From Janthinobacterium lividum (lineage in GTDB: Bacteria > Pseudomonadota > Gammaproteobacteria > Burkholderiales > Burkholderiaceae_D): DNA of 64,000 nucleotides. Location: NCBI RefSeq assembly GCF_023509035.1, contig NZ_CP075583.1:62001-126000 (forward strand), read 5' to 3'. The notes beneath the pieces were generated by a model. The model ran no database searches. It was not told the origin of the DNA and saw only the letters and a program-made list of their open reading frames with translations. Shown here piece after piece: positions 29,039 to 38,276 of the stretch. The first letter of the stretch is position 1; every line of letters starts with the position of its first letter. The translations under genes were made by a program, and so were the position numbers.

Positions 29039-30291
29039 TCAGTCCTTGATCAGGGTAAATTGCATCACATCCGTGTTATGCGCCTGGAAGGCAGCCTCGC
29101 AATACGCGAGGTAAAACTCCCAGGTCAGCAGGAAACGGCCATCGAATCCCTGCCTTTCCAACGCCGTGCGCTGGGCCAGGAAGCTGGCGCGCCACTGGCG
29201 CAAGGTTTCCGCGTAATCGAGGCCAAAGCTGAAGGCGTCTTCCACGCGCAAGCCCTGCGCCTCGGCGGCGCGGCGAAACTCGGCCGGCGAAGGCAGCATG
29301 CCGCCCGGGAAAATGTACTGTTGAATAAAGTCCGTGCTCTTGCTGTAGCGCTCGAACAAGGCATCGGCGATGACGATGGTCTGGATGCAGGCCCGTCCGC
29401 CTGGCTTCAGGTTGCGCGCCACGCAGGCGAAATAGCCGGACCAGTAGCTTTGCCCCACGGCTTCGAACATCTCGATCGAGGCGATGGCGTCGTACTGGCC
29501 GTGGCTGTCGCGGTAGTCGCACAGCTGCAAATCGGCCTGCTCCGCCAGCCCCGCATCCTGCAGGCGCTGGCGCGCATAGGCGAGCTGCTCGGTCGACAGG
29601 GTCAGGCCCGTCACGTGGGCGCCATAGCTGTGCGCCGCCGTTTCCGCGAAACCGCCCCAGCCGCAACCGATTTCCAGCACGCGCTGGCCCAGCTGCGGCT
29701 GCAGTTGCAACTGCTCCGCAATGCGCCGGTACTTCGCGCCCTGCGCCGCTTCCAGGCTGGCGCCTTCGGAAAACAGGGCGCTCGAATACGTCATCGACGG
29801 GTCCAGCCACAGCTGATAAAAGGCGTTGCCGATGTCGTAATGGGCGTGAATATTCTTCTTGCTGCCGGCACGTGAATTGCGGTGCAGCAAATGGCGCACC
29901 TTATAGATCAGGTTACCCCACCAGTTGCCGTAGATCAGCGATTCAATCTGCGCGCGGTTGCGTATCATCAATTCGATCAAGCCCGGCAAATTGTCCGTGC
30001 GCCAGTCGCCGGCGATAAACGTTTCCGCAAAGCCGATGTCGCCCGAGCGCAGGACGGCCGAACACAAACGCCAGTTATGCAAGTCCAGGGTGACGGGGTG
30101 GCTGCCGTCGCCGTACTGCAGGACGCTGCCGTCAGGCGTGCGCAGGCGCAGGGCGCCATGCTGCAATTTTGCAGCAGGCGCAGAATCATGCGCCCGGCAG
30201 CGGGCAGGTCCAGGTGCGCGTGGTCGTGCAAGTGCGCGGGGCAAGCGCTGCTGCGCGCGTGCAGGCCGGTCGGCAGGGAATCGGAGCTCAT
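29039..30291 (-). CDS. Cyclopropane-fatty-acyl-phospholipid-synthase-like methyltransferase (apparent 1-base deletion)
   Basis: A SAM-dependent enzyme that acts on the double bond of membrane acyl chains, about 417 residues when repaired. The N-terminal lipid-binding region has FAETFIAGDWRTDNLPGL. The core has NIHAHYDIGNAFYQLWLDPS, motif I VLEIGCGWGGFAE, SIEMFEAVG and FPGGMLPS. The ATG at 30291 (MSSDSLPTGLHA) overlaps the DUF1365 stop in ATGA, but a T4 run at 30167-30170 lacks one base; restoring it joins RLLQ to KLQHGALRLRT. Homologues include CFA synthase and the furan-fatty-acid methylase UfaM, and the operon favours the latter type. Confidence 0.9.
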
Positions 30292-31085
30292 CGGGACACC
30301 TTTTCTTGTGGAGGGTGGGGTTTGCTGAAAAACGGCACGCGGCGCAGCCACAGGCGCAAGGCTTGCCAATGGATGCGCGCCATCACGCCAAACGTCATCA
30401 GGGGGTAGCGCAGCAAGGCCCAGGCGATGGCCCCATCACGCAGCGGCTGCGCCGTGCCGGACAAGCTCGTCTGCAGCAGCGGGCCAGCGAGGTCGTCGTA
30501 ATCGACCCGGGCCAGGTGGCGCTCGCCGTCTTGTTCGCTATTGCGCAGGAAACGGAAGCGGTACCGGCCTTCCACCTTGCAAAACGGCGACACATGGAAA
30601 ATTTTCTTGGCGACCAGTTCGCTGCCATACGCGATGGCGCCGCCCTGCTCGAGCAAGTACAGATGGCGCTCGCCAAAGGTATTGCGCACATCGCAGACCA
30701 CGGCCCGCAGCGCGCCATCCGGGCGGTGGCAAAACCAGAAGCTGATGGGATTGAAGACATAGCCGAACATGCGCGGCATGGTTTGCAGCCAGATTTCGCC
30801 ACCCGCGTCCAACACGCCATGCTGGCGCAGCAAGCCATTGATCCAGTCCAGCAGCGGCGTCGCGCCATCGCCGTGGTCGCTGTCGCGGAAGGACAGCAGA
30901 TTAGCGCCGTTGCGCGAAATCAAGCGTGCCGGGAAATCCTGCATCCCCATGCTGCGCAGGGGCAGGCGCAGATAAAACATGCCATAACTAAAAGCATGGG
31001 CGCGCGGACGCAGCCGCGCATGGCGCACCCGCCCCAGGCACAGCTGGGGCTGCGTCGGGGAAGGCTGCGTGGGATCACGCGGCAT
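30288..31085 (-). CDS. DUF1365 domain protein
   Basis: A 265-residue protein of the DUF1365 family, which is nearly always encoded beside an FAD oxidoreductase and a CFA-synthase-like gene. Signatures are GRVRHARLRPRAHAFSYGMF, MPRMFGYVFNPISFWFCH and the central HVSPFCKVEGRYRFRF. The reaction is not firmly known; participation in methylated or furan fatty-acid formation is suggested by context. I chose the ATG at 31085 over a TTG at 31091. It overlaps the oxidoreductase stop by 11 bp. Confidence 0.92.
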   Translation of the reverse strand: MPRDPTQPSPTQPQLCLGRVRHARLRPRAHAFSYGMFYLRLPLRSMGMQDFPARLISRNGANLLSFRDSDHGDGATPLLDWINGLLRQHGVLDAGGEIWLQTMPRMFGYVFNPISFWFCHRPDGALRAVVCDVRNTFGERHLYLLEQGGAIAYGSELVAKKIFHVSPFCKVEGRYRFRFLRNSEQDGERHLARVDYDDLAGPLLQTSLSGTAQPLRDGAIAWALLRYPLMTFGVMARIHWQALRLWLRRVPFFSKPHPPQEKVSR

Positions 31086-32388
31086 TGCCAAGCTCCGCGG
31101 ATGCCAGGCCCAGCAGGCTTTGCGCCACGGCCAAGCCCGACTTCAAGCCGTCTTCATGGAAACCGTAGCCCGTCCAGGCGCCCGCAAACCACGTGTGCTG
31201 CGCGCCCTGGAAACCGGCCAGGCGCGCCTGGGCGGCAATGGCCGCGCCATCGAACACGGGATGGGCATACGAAAACTCGTCGATGATGGTCGCCGGATCG
31301 GGCTCGTCGAGCGGATTGAGCGAGACGATGACGGGGGTGCTGAATGGCAAAGGCTGCAGCTGGTTCAGCAAATAATGCACGCACACTTGCGGCGCCTCGC
31401 CTTCCGCCACTGCCGGCCGGCCCTGGTAATTCCAGGCCGACCAGGCACGGCGGCGCTGCGGCAGGCAAGACGCATCCGTATGCAGCACAGCGCGATTGGG
31501 CTGGTAGCGCACGGCTTCGAGCACGGAACGCTCGTCGTCGCGGATATCCGCCAGCAGGGCCAGCGACTGGTCGCTGTGGCAAGCCAGTACGACGTGATCG
31601 ACATGCTCGACGCCGGCGGCCGTATGCAGCTCGACCATGCGCGCACCGCCGTGCGGCTGGCGGCGCACGGCCAGCACGGGGCACGCCAGGCGCTGCTGCG
31701 GGATGGCCGCCAGCAGTTTTTCCACGTACACGCGCGAGCCGCCCCGCACCGTGCGCCATTGCGGCCGGTCGCTCACTTGCAGCAAGCCATGGTTGTGGCA
31801 AAAACGAATGAAAGTAGCCAAGGGAAAGGCCAGCATCTGGCGCGCCGGGCACGACCAGATGCAAGCGGCCATCGGCAGCAGATACCAGTGGCGGAACTCA
31901 TCGCCATAGCCGTGCAGGTCGAGAAACTCGCCCAGCGACAGGACCGGCGCCGGCAAGCTTCCCGTGGCAAGGGCGCTGGCCTGGCGGTTGAAGCGCAGAA
32001 TATCGCGCAACATGCGCAGGAAAGCGGGGCGCAGCAGATTGCTACGCTGGGTAAACACGGTATCGAAATTGGCGCCCGCCCATTCAAGCACGCGGGCATC
32101 GGACGAGGCGCCCAGCGGCATCTTCACGGAAAACGACATATCGCTGTCTGCCGCCTCGACGCCCAGTTCCTGAAACAGCTGCACCAGGTTCGGATAGGTG
32201 GCGTGATTGAACACGAGAAAACCCGTATCGACGCCATGCGTGACGCCATCGAGCGTGACATCCACCGTGTGGCTGTGACCGCCAAAGTAGTCGCCCGCTT
32301 CATACAAGGTGACGTCCTGGCCCGCCTGCGCCAGGCGATACGCACACGACAAACCGGCAATTCCTGCACCGACGACGGCAATTTTCAT
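31075..32388 (-). CDS. FAD-dependent oxidoreductase (amine-oxidase family), first gene of the operon
   Basis: A 437-residue flavoprotein. The dinucleotide-binding motif is MKIAVVGAGIAGLSCAYRLA with YEAGDYFGGHSHTVDV after it. A late FAD motif, WFAGAWTGYGFHEDGLKSG, closes the fold. The nearest families are the NAD/FAD proteins paired with DUF1365 and cfa-like genes, which desaturate or otherwise oxidise acyl chains. The ATG at 32388 is preceded by AGGTG and fits the GxGxxG start. A consensus-like promoter and a 15-bp palindrome lie just upstream, in the gap to the divergent B12-type regulator. Confidence 0.92.
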   Translation of the reverse strand: MKIAVVGAGIAGLSCAYRLAQAGQDVTLYEAGDYFGGHSHTVDVTLDGVTHGVDTGFLVFNHATYPNLVQLFQELGVEAADSDMSFSVKMPLGASSDARVLEWAGANFDTVFTQRSNLLRPAFLRMLRDILRFNRQASALATGSLPAPVLSLGEFLDLHGYGDEFRHWYLLPMAACIWSCPARQMLAFPLATFIRFCHNHGLLQVSDRPQWRTVRGGSRVYVEKLLAAIPQQRLACPVLAVRRQPHGGARMVELHTAAGVEHVDHVVLACHSDQSLALLADIRDDERSVLEAVRYQPNRAVLHTDASCLPQRRRAWSAWNYQGRPAVAEGEAPQVCVHYLLNQLQPLPFSTPVIVSLNPLDEPDPATIIDEFSYAHPVFDGAAIAAQARLAGFQGAQHTWFAGAWTGYGFHEDGLKSGLAVAQSLLGLASAELGNAA

Positions 32389-32406
32389 GAGTACACCTGT
32401 ATTGAG

Positions 32407-32463
32407 TTTGTCCTGGACAAAACGAGCCTCATGGATAATCGATGAAATATTGATTCGTGTCAA
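32407..32463 (-). promoter_or_regulatory. Promoter and palindromic operator of the lipid operon
   Basis: On the minus strand TTGACA (32458-32463) and GATTAT (32435-32440) are 17 bp apart; the -35 is perfect. Downstream of the -10, near the likely start of transcription, lies the perfect palindrome TTTGTCC-A-GGACAAA (32407-32421, minus-strand reading). A near-consensus -35 with a symmetrical operator over the start suits a repressed promoter. The divergent MerR/B12 regulator is the obvious repressor, but binding is inferred. Confidence 0.6.
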
Positions 32464-32523
32464 TGAGTGCTCTCAGCCATTCACAAACTTATACGCCGGC
32501 CATTTGCAATCGGATTCAGTTAT

Positions 32524-32552
32524 TTGGTCCGGGGCGGCGGAAGGCGTAAAAT
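32524..32552 (+). promoter_or_regulatory. Promoter of the MerR/B12 regulator gene
   Basis: TTGGTC (32524-32529) and TAAAAT (32547-32552) are separated by 17 bp and lie about 40 bp before the ATG at 32594. The position supports that start over upstream in-frame ones, which would begin inside or ahead of the promoter. Confidence 0.5.
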
Positions 32553-32593
32553 GCATGCCACGTTCTTCCGCAAGCGAGCAAAGCCACCCTGGT

Positions 32594-33535
32594 ATGGATA
32601 CAGACCTGCAACCTACTTCCGCCTTCAGCATCGGTGATGTCGAACGCGACACCGGGCTGGCCAAGGAAACCTTGCGTGTGTGGGAGCGCCGCTACGCCTT
32701 CCCCCAGCCCCGGCGCGACGCCTTTGGCGAGCGCAGCTACCCTGCCGAGCAAGTACAAAAACTGCGCATGGTCAAGCGCCTGCTGGACCTCGGATTTCGT
32801 CCGGGAAAAATCATGCAGCACAGCACCGCGCAGCTGCAGCAGCTGGCCAGCGCCGGCAGCGCGGCGCAGCCCTTGCCGCAACCGCAACTGGCGCATTACC
32901 TGGCCCTGTGCCGCGGTCACCAGATGGCGGAACTGGGCGACGCCCTGCGCCAGGCGCTGGCCGTACTGGGTCTGAAAGCGTTCACCATCGACGTCATCGC
33001 CCCCCTCACCAGCATGGTGGGCGAAGCGTGGGCTTGCGGCGAACTGGCTGTATACGAAGAGCATCTATATAGCGAAACCTTGCAGACGGTGATGCGCCAT
33101 GCCATTTTTTCGCTGCCGCAAGCAAGCAGCCCGTCCACGCGCTCGCCGCGCATCGTCCTCAGTACCTTCCCGCAGGAGCGCCATGGCCTGGGGCTGCTGA
33201 TGGCCGAGGCGCTGTGTGCGGCGGCCGGCGCCCATTGCATGTCGCTGGGGGTGGAAACACCGCTGACGGACATCGTCGCGGCCGCCCGCGCGCAGCGGGC
33301 CGATATCGTGGCGCTGTCGTTTTCCAGTGCCAGCAAGCAACGGCAAACGCGCGACAGCCTGCAGCAGTTGCACGCGAGCTTGCCGCCAGACATGGAATTG
33401 TGGGCAGGCGGACGCAGTCCCGTCCTGTACAAGCACCCGCCGCCCTTTTTGCATGTGCTGGACTTGCGGCAAGTCGAGGAAAGCATCGCCGACTGGCGCC
33501 GCCGCCACCAGGCGCTCGCCCTGCAAACCCACTGA
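32594..33535 (+). CDS. MerR-family regulator with B12-binding domain, CarH/LitR-type photoreceptor
   Basis: A 313-residue protein. Residues 11-75 form a MerR winged helix (FSIGDVERDTGLAKETLRVW, then ERRY). Residues about 95-180 form the four-helix cap and 185-305 the cobalamin-binding Rossmann domain. The photochemical residues are present: W146-x9-E156-H157 in the cap (upper axial ligand side) and E195-x-H197-x-x-G200 in the Rossmann domain (lower axial histidine). Proteins of this type bind adenosylcobalamin, tetramerise on DNA in the dark and fall apart in light. It diverges from the lipid operon, its presumed target. The start is chosen from the promoter position. Confidence 0.92.
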   Translation: MDTDLQPTSAFSIGDVERDTGLAKETLRVWERRYAFPQPRRDAFGERSYPAEQVQKLRMVKRLLDLGFRPGKIMQHSTAQLQQLASAGSAAQPLPQPQLAHYLALCRGHQMAELGDALRQALAVLGLKAFTIDVIAPLTSMVGEAWACGELAVYEEHLYSETLQTVMRHAIFSLPQASSPSTRSPRIVLSTFPQERHGLGLLMAEALCAAAGAHCMSLGVETPLTDIVAAARAQRADIVALSFSSASKQRQTRDSLQQLHASLPPDMELWAGGRSPVLYKHPPPFLHVLDLRQVEESIADWRRRHQALALQTH

Positions 33536-33632
33536 ACCGGCTGGAAAGCGCGGCAACTGCGGCGATCTCCGTGGATAGCCGGGCAATGTTGCCAATCGAA
33601 CAGTAAAACATGAAGGGCCGGGCCCGCTCTGG

Positions 33633-33638
33633 TAGAAT
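33633..33638 (+). promoter_or_regulatory. Probable -10 element upstream of ftsY
   Basis: TAGAAT at 33633-33638 in GGTAGAATAGCCCG is a good -10 about 60 bp before ftsY. The matching -35 is poor (ATGAAG region), so the promoter is tentative. Confidence 0.35.
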
Positions 33639-33700
33639 AGCCCGTAACAACAGTGTCCGGCGCCGCCGGGCCTTAGGTCAGCACCCGCCACCACACATCC

Positions 33701-34759
33701 ATGTTTAGTTTCTTCAAGAAAAAACCCATCGCTCCCGAGGCTGCACCAGCCGAGCCCCTCGTCCTTCCCGCCGCCACGCCGCCTGCACCACAGCCTGCCG
33801 CTGCGCCCCTGAGCGGCGCGCCGGCCGAGCTCGTGCCTGTGATCGTGGCCGCCGAACCCGAGAAAAAATCGTGGATGACGCGCCTGAAAGCGGGCCTGTC
33901 GAAAACCTCGAACACTTTATCCGTGCTGTTCGTCGGCGCGAAGATCGACGACGCCCTGTACGAAGAGCTGGAAGCGGCGCTGCTGATGTCCGACGCCGGC
34001 ATCGACGCCACGGAATTCCTGCTCACGGAATTGAAGAAAAAGGTCAAGGAAGACAAGCTGCTCGACGCCGCCGCCGTCAAGGCTGCGCTGAAAGTGCTGC
34101 TGATCGACCTGCTCTCGCCGCTGGAAAAGCGTTTCGAGCTGGGCCGCCACAAGCCGCTGGTGATGATGATTTCCGGCGTGAATGGCGCCGGCAAGACCAC
34201 CACCATCGGCAAGCTGGCCAAGCACATGCAGTCGAACAACCAATCGGTGCTGCTGGCTGCGGGCGACACCTTCCGCGCCGCCGCGCGCGAGCAGCTGATG
34301 GTCTGGGGCGAGCGCAACAACGTCACCGTCATCTCGCAGGAATCGGGCGATCCGGCCGCCGTGGCCTACGACTCGGTGCAATCGGCGAAAGCGCGCGGCA
34401 TCGACGTGGTGATGGTCGACACGGCGGGCCGCTTGCCGACGCAGTTGCACCTGATGGAAGAATTGAAGAAAATCAAGCGCGTGATCGGCAAGGGCATGGA
34501 GGGCGCGCCGCATGAAACCCTGCTCGTCATCGACGGCAACACGGGCCAGAATGCCTTGACGCAAGTGAAAGCGTTTGACGATGCCCTGCAGTTGAGCGGC
34601 CTGGTGATCACCAAGCTGGACGGTACCGCCAAGGGCGGCGTGCTGGCGGCAATTGCCCGCGTACGTCCCGTGCCCGTGTATTTCATCGGCATCGGTGAGA
34701 AAATTGAAGACTTGCAGCCTTTCGTGGCTGCCGAATTTGTCGAAGCGCTGCTCGGATAA
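33701..34759 (+). CDS. ftsY: Signal recognition particle receptor FtsY
   Basis: The SRP receptor GTPase, 352 residues. It has a short lysine-rich start (MFSFFKKKP), a Pro/Ala-rich acidic A domain, then the helical N domain (WMTRLKAGLSKTSNTL). The G domain has P-loop GVNGAGKTTTIGKLA, the insertion-box DTFRAAAREQL, DTAGRLPTQ, TKLDGTAKGG and the closing GIGEKIEDLQPF. It docks ribosome-SRP complexes at the inner membrane. It heads the ftsY-ftsE-ftsX unit, with 8 bp to ftsE. Confidence 0.97.
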   Translation: MFSFFKKKPIAPEAAPAEPLVLPAATPPAPQPAAAPLSGAPAELVPVIVAAEPEKKSWMTRLKAGLSKTSNTLSVLFVGAKIDDALYEELEAALLMSDAGIDATEFLLTELKKKVKEDKLLDAAAVKAALKVLLIDLLSPLEKRFELGRHKPLVMMISGVNGAGKTTTIGKLAKHMQSNNQSVLLAAGDTFRAAAREQLMVWGERNNVTVISQESGDPAAVAYDSVQSAKARGIDVVMVDTAGRLPTQLHLMEELKKIKRVIGKGMEGAPHETLLVIDGNTGQNALTQVKAFDDALQLSGLVITKLDGTAKGGVLAAIARVRPVPVYFIGIGEKIEDLQPFVAAEFVEALLG

Positions 34760-34767
34760 GCCTATAC

Positions 34768-35509
34768 ATGATTGAATTTCAGCACGTCTCCAAGCAATAC
34801 TCCGCCGACGCCGTGGCGCTCAGCGACATTTCGCTGAGCATTGCCAAAGGCGAGCTGGTCTTTCTGGCGGGCCCGTCCGGCGCCGGCAAATCCACCTTGC
34901 TGAAAATGATCGCCGCCATGGAACGCCCCACGTCGGGCAAGCTGATCGTCAATGGCCAGGACATGGCGAAGATCAAGCCGGCCGGCGTGCCGTTTTTGCG
35001 CCGTAACATGGGCCTGATCTTCCAGCAGCAAAAATTATTGAACGACCGCTCCATCCTGGCCAACGTCATGCTGCCGCTGCTCGTCGTCGGCGCCCACAAG
35101 GCGGCCGCCGAACAGCGCGCGCGCGCCGCGCTCGACAAGGTGGGCCTGCTCGACCGCGCCATGGCGCGTCCGCTATCGCTGTCGGGCGGCGAACAGCAGC
35201 GCGTGTCGATCGCGCGCGCCATCGTCAACCGGCCGCAGATCATCCTGGCCGATGAACCGACGGCCAACCTGGACCGCGCCAGCGCCGACAAGGTGCTCGA
35301 CGCCTTGAAAGCGTTTCATTCGGTGGGCGTGACCTGCCTCATTTCCAGCCATGACGAACAGATGCTCGATGCCGCCGCCCGCGTGATCCACCTGAAAAAC
35401 GGCCAGCTGGTCGCCATCGACAAGGCCACGCAAGCGCCCGTCTTCGCCCCCCGATCCCGATTTTGCGCCCGCCCCCGGCCCGGACGACGCACAGGGAGAA
35501 CAGCCATGA
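34768..35509 (+). CDS. ftsE: Cell division ATP-binding protein FtsE (apparent 1-base insertion near the 3' end)
   Basis: The ABC ATPase of the FtsEX complex, which activates septal amidases; about 246 residues. It has Walker A GPSGAGKST (35-43), the signature LSGGEQQRVSIARAI and Walker B IILADEPTANLD. A C6 run at 35447-35452 carries one base too many: with five C the frame ends FAPAPGPDDAQGEQP and stops at 35509, overlapping the ftsX ATG in ATGA. As written, ftsE runs into ftsX and gives a false 552-residue fusion. Confidence 0.93.
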
Positions 35510-36426
35510 GAGGCTGGTTCCGTCAACACCGCTTCGCCCTCGGTTCGGCGCTGATTCATTTGCGCAAGTCGCCGGGCGGCTTTTTATTGAACGTGCTCGT
35601 CGTCGCCATCGCCCTGTCGCTGCCGTTCGCCGGCTTGACCATGCTCGACAATGTGCGCCCCATGTCGGAACAGATGTCGGTCGACCCGGAAATCAGCGTC
35701 TTCCTGAAGATCGACACGCCACGCGAGCAAGCCGTGGCCCTGGCCAGCGCCATGCGCAAGATCGTCGGCGAGCAAAAGGCGAAGATCGTCTTTATCCCGC
35801 GCGAACAGGCGCTGGACTCGCTGAAAAACAAGAACGGCCTGGCCGACGTGCTCAGCACCCTGGGCGACAATCCCCTGCCCGACAGTTATGTGCTGAAACT
35901 CGATGCCTTCAGCAGCGCCAGCGAGGCGCAGGACGTCGATGCGGTGGCGGAACAGTTGCGCCACCTGCCAGGCGTGGAATCGGCGCAAGTCGATTCAGCC
36001 TGGGTCAAGCGCCTGGCGGCCCTGCTGGGCGTGCTGCGCCTGGTGCTGCTGCTGCTGGCGATCACCTTGGGCGTGGCCGTAATCGCCGTGGTCTTCAATA
36101 CCATCCGCCTGCAAGTGATGCAGCAGCGCGATGAAATCAGCATCTCGAAACTGATCGGCGCCACCGACACCTTCATCCACCGCCCCTTCTATTACACGGG
36201 CGCCCTGCTGGGCCTGTGCGCCGGTGCGCTGGCCCTGGGCGCCGTGGCGCTGGCCTTGCAGCCGCTGAATACGGCGATTGCCGAGTTTGCGCGCCTGTAC
36301 GCGTCCGAATTCCAGTTGGTGCCGCTGGCGCCGCTGCCGATGGCTGGCTTGCTGGCCGTCAGCGCCGGCCTGGGCCTGATCGGCGCCTTCCTCTGCGTGC
36401 AGCGCCACCTGGCGCGCCTGAACTGA
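35506..36426 (+). CDS. ftsX: Cell division protein FtsX
   Basis: The membrane partner of FtsE, 306 residues. A cytoplasmic start (MRGWFRQHRFALGSALIHL) is followed by helix 1 (LLNVLVVAIALSLPFAGLTM), an extracellular domain that recruits murein-hydrolase activators, and three C-terminal helices (LLLLAITLGVAVIAVVF; YYTGALLGLCAGALALGAV; AGLLAVSAGLGLIGAFL). AGGGAGAA precedes the ATG. A hairpin without U-tract (36437-36463) follows. Confidence 0.95.
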   Translation: MRGWFRQHRFALGSALIHLRKSPGGFLLNVLVVAIALSLPFAGLTMLDNVRPMSEQMSVDPEISVFLKIDTPREQAVALASAMRKIVGEQKAKIVFIPREQALDSLKNKNGLADVLSTLGDNPLPDSYVLKLDAFSSASEAQDVDAVAEQLRHLPGVESAQVDSAWVKRLAALLGVLRLVLLLLAITLGVAVIAVVFNTIRLQVMQQRDEISISKLIGATDTFIHRPFYYTGALLGLCAGALALGAVALALQPLNTAIAEFARLYASEFQLVPLAPLPMAGLLAVSAGLGLIGAFLCVQRHLARLN

Positions 36427-36436
36427 CCTTCGCTTC

Positions 36437-36463
36437 CATGGCGGCGCCTGCGGTGCCGCCATG
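36437..36463 (+). terminator. Hairpin after ftsX
   Basis: The stem CATGGCGGC/GCCGCCATG has a 9-base loop and starts 11 bases after the ftsX stop. It lacks a clear U-tract, so it may be a weak terminator or an RNA-stabilising hairpin. The next 190 bp to the rpoH promoter show nothing I can name. Confidence 0.45.
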
Positions 36464-36656
36464 CGCCTCGTCATCCTTATACTGCTGTTGTCTTGATATT
36501 AAGCAAGTATTCTTAAGGTTCGCTTCAGCCAGAGGCCGTAGACTAGCTACGTTGTCATGAAGCGGCCTGCAGCGCTGTCAGATCGCTGTTCATACACATT
36601 TATCAAGCATTGAATCGCCATAGCATTTAGGCTATCGGGACGATTAAATGTGCTGA

Positions 36657-36686
36657 TTGGCACTCTCAAGCAGAGAGTGCTAATAT
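36657..36686 (+). promoter_or_regulatory. CIRCE element overlapping the rpoH promoter
   Basis: TTGGCACTC-N9-GAGTGCTAA (36657-36683) matches the HrcA operator CIRCE (TTAGCACTC-N9-GAGTGCTAA) with a single mismatch and correct 9-base spacing. The same bases provide a -35 TTGGCA (36657-36662) and a -10 TAATAT (36681-36686) 18 bp apart. Bound HrcA would therefore block the promoter. The start of transcription would lie about 150 bp before rpoH, leaving a long leader. Confidence 0.85.
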
Positions 36687-36842
36687 AGGGACATACCAAT
36701 AGCAGAACCGCCATGGACGCCAGATGAAGATGGTGCCGCGATCTGCAAAGTGCAAGACCGAATACGCAAAAACGAACAGACAAGCGGACCACGTCGCGTG
36801 ACGTGGCCAACTGGAACAAAGCAAGACTACGAGGGAGAAAAC

Positions 36843-37742
<900 letters not shown>

Positions 37743-37763
37743 GCACAGCAATGCCGCAATGCA

Positions 37764-37793
37764 AAAGGCGCCGCAAGGCGCCTTTTAGTTTTA
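37764..37793 (+). terminator. rpoH terminator
   Basis: The hairpin AAAAGGCGCC-GCAA-GGCGCCTTTT is followed by AGTTTT, 21 bases after the rpoH stop. Confidence 0.88.
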
Positions 37794-37831
37794 CAGTTTG
37801 ATGTTTATCAACAGATAAACATTGTCAGCCG

Positions 37832-38098
37832 TTACGCTGCAGCCAAGCCTTTGGTGATCAGCTCGGCGACCAATTCATTCAGATCCGCGCCGCGTTCCTT
37901 GGCCAGGGTCTGCAATTGCAACACCAGATCGCTGTTCAGCTTGACGGCGAATGGCACCAGGCCCAGGGCCTGATCGCGCTTGCGCTGCTCGCGGCGGTCG
38001 ACGACTACCGCTTCCTTACCGAATGCACCGGCGCCGGGAACATTCATCTTTCCCATCAGTTTCTTGGCATCGCTTTTCGCCAGGGCAGTTTTTTTCAT
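37832..38098 (-). CDS. Hypothetical small protein, possible DNA-binding tail
   Basis: An 88-residue, lysine- and arginine-rich protein. The first half is basic and probably disordered (KKTALAKSDAKKLMGKM, VVVDRREQRKRDQALG). The second half (VPFAVKLNSDLVLQLQTLAK, then NELVAELITKGL) resembles a ribbon-helix-helix or coiled module: a strand followed by two helices. This suggests a small DNA-binding or toxin-antitoxin-like regulator, but no partner toxin gene is adjacent. The product is otherwise unrecognised. Confidence 0.65.
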   Translation of the reverse strand: MKKTALAKSDAKKLMGKMNVPGAGAFGKEAVVVDRREQRKRDQALGLVPFAVKLNSDLVLQLQTLAKERGADLNELVAELITKGLAAA

Positions 38099-38276
38099 GG
38101 TTGTTTCCTGATTTTCAAAACAGCCATTTTACGCAGTAATCGGCGCGCCGCGTGGCCGGCGCATCAATTCACCCGCAGCGCGCCAATGGTGCGCCGGAAA
38201 AATATCATTTTGTTACTATCATTTTATCCCACGCGTGAACAAGCACGCCAGGGACGCTCCACCTGAAAGGAAAAAC

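Noticed and set aside
34768..36426. A fused FtsE-FtsX protein
   Set aside because: Removing one C from a C6 run restores a normal FtsE end and an ATGA overlap with ftsX. Fusion is the less likely reading.
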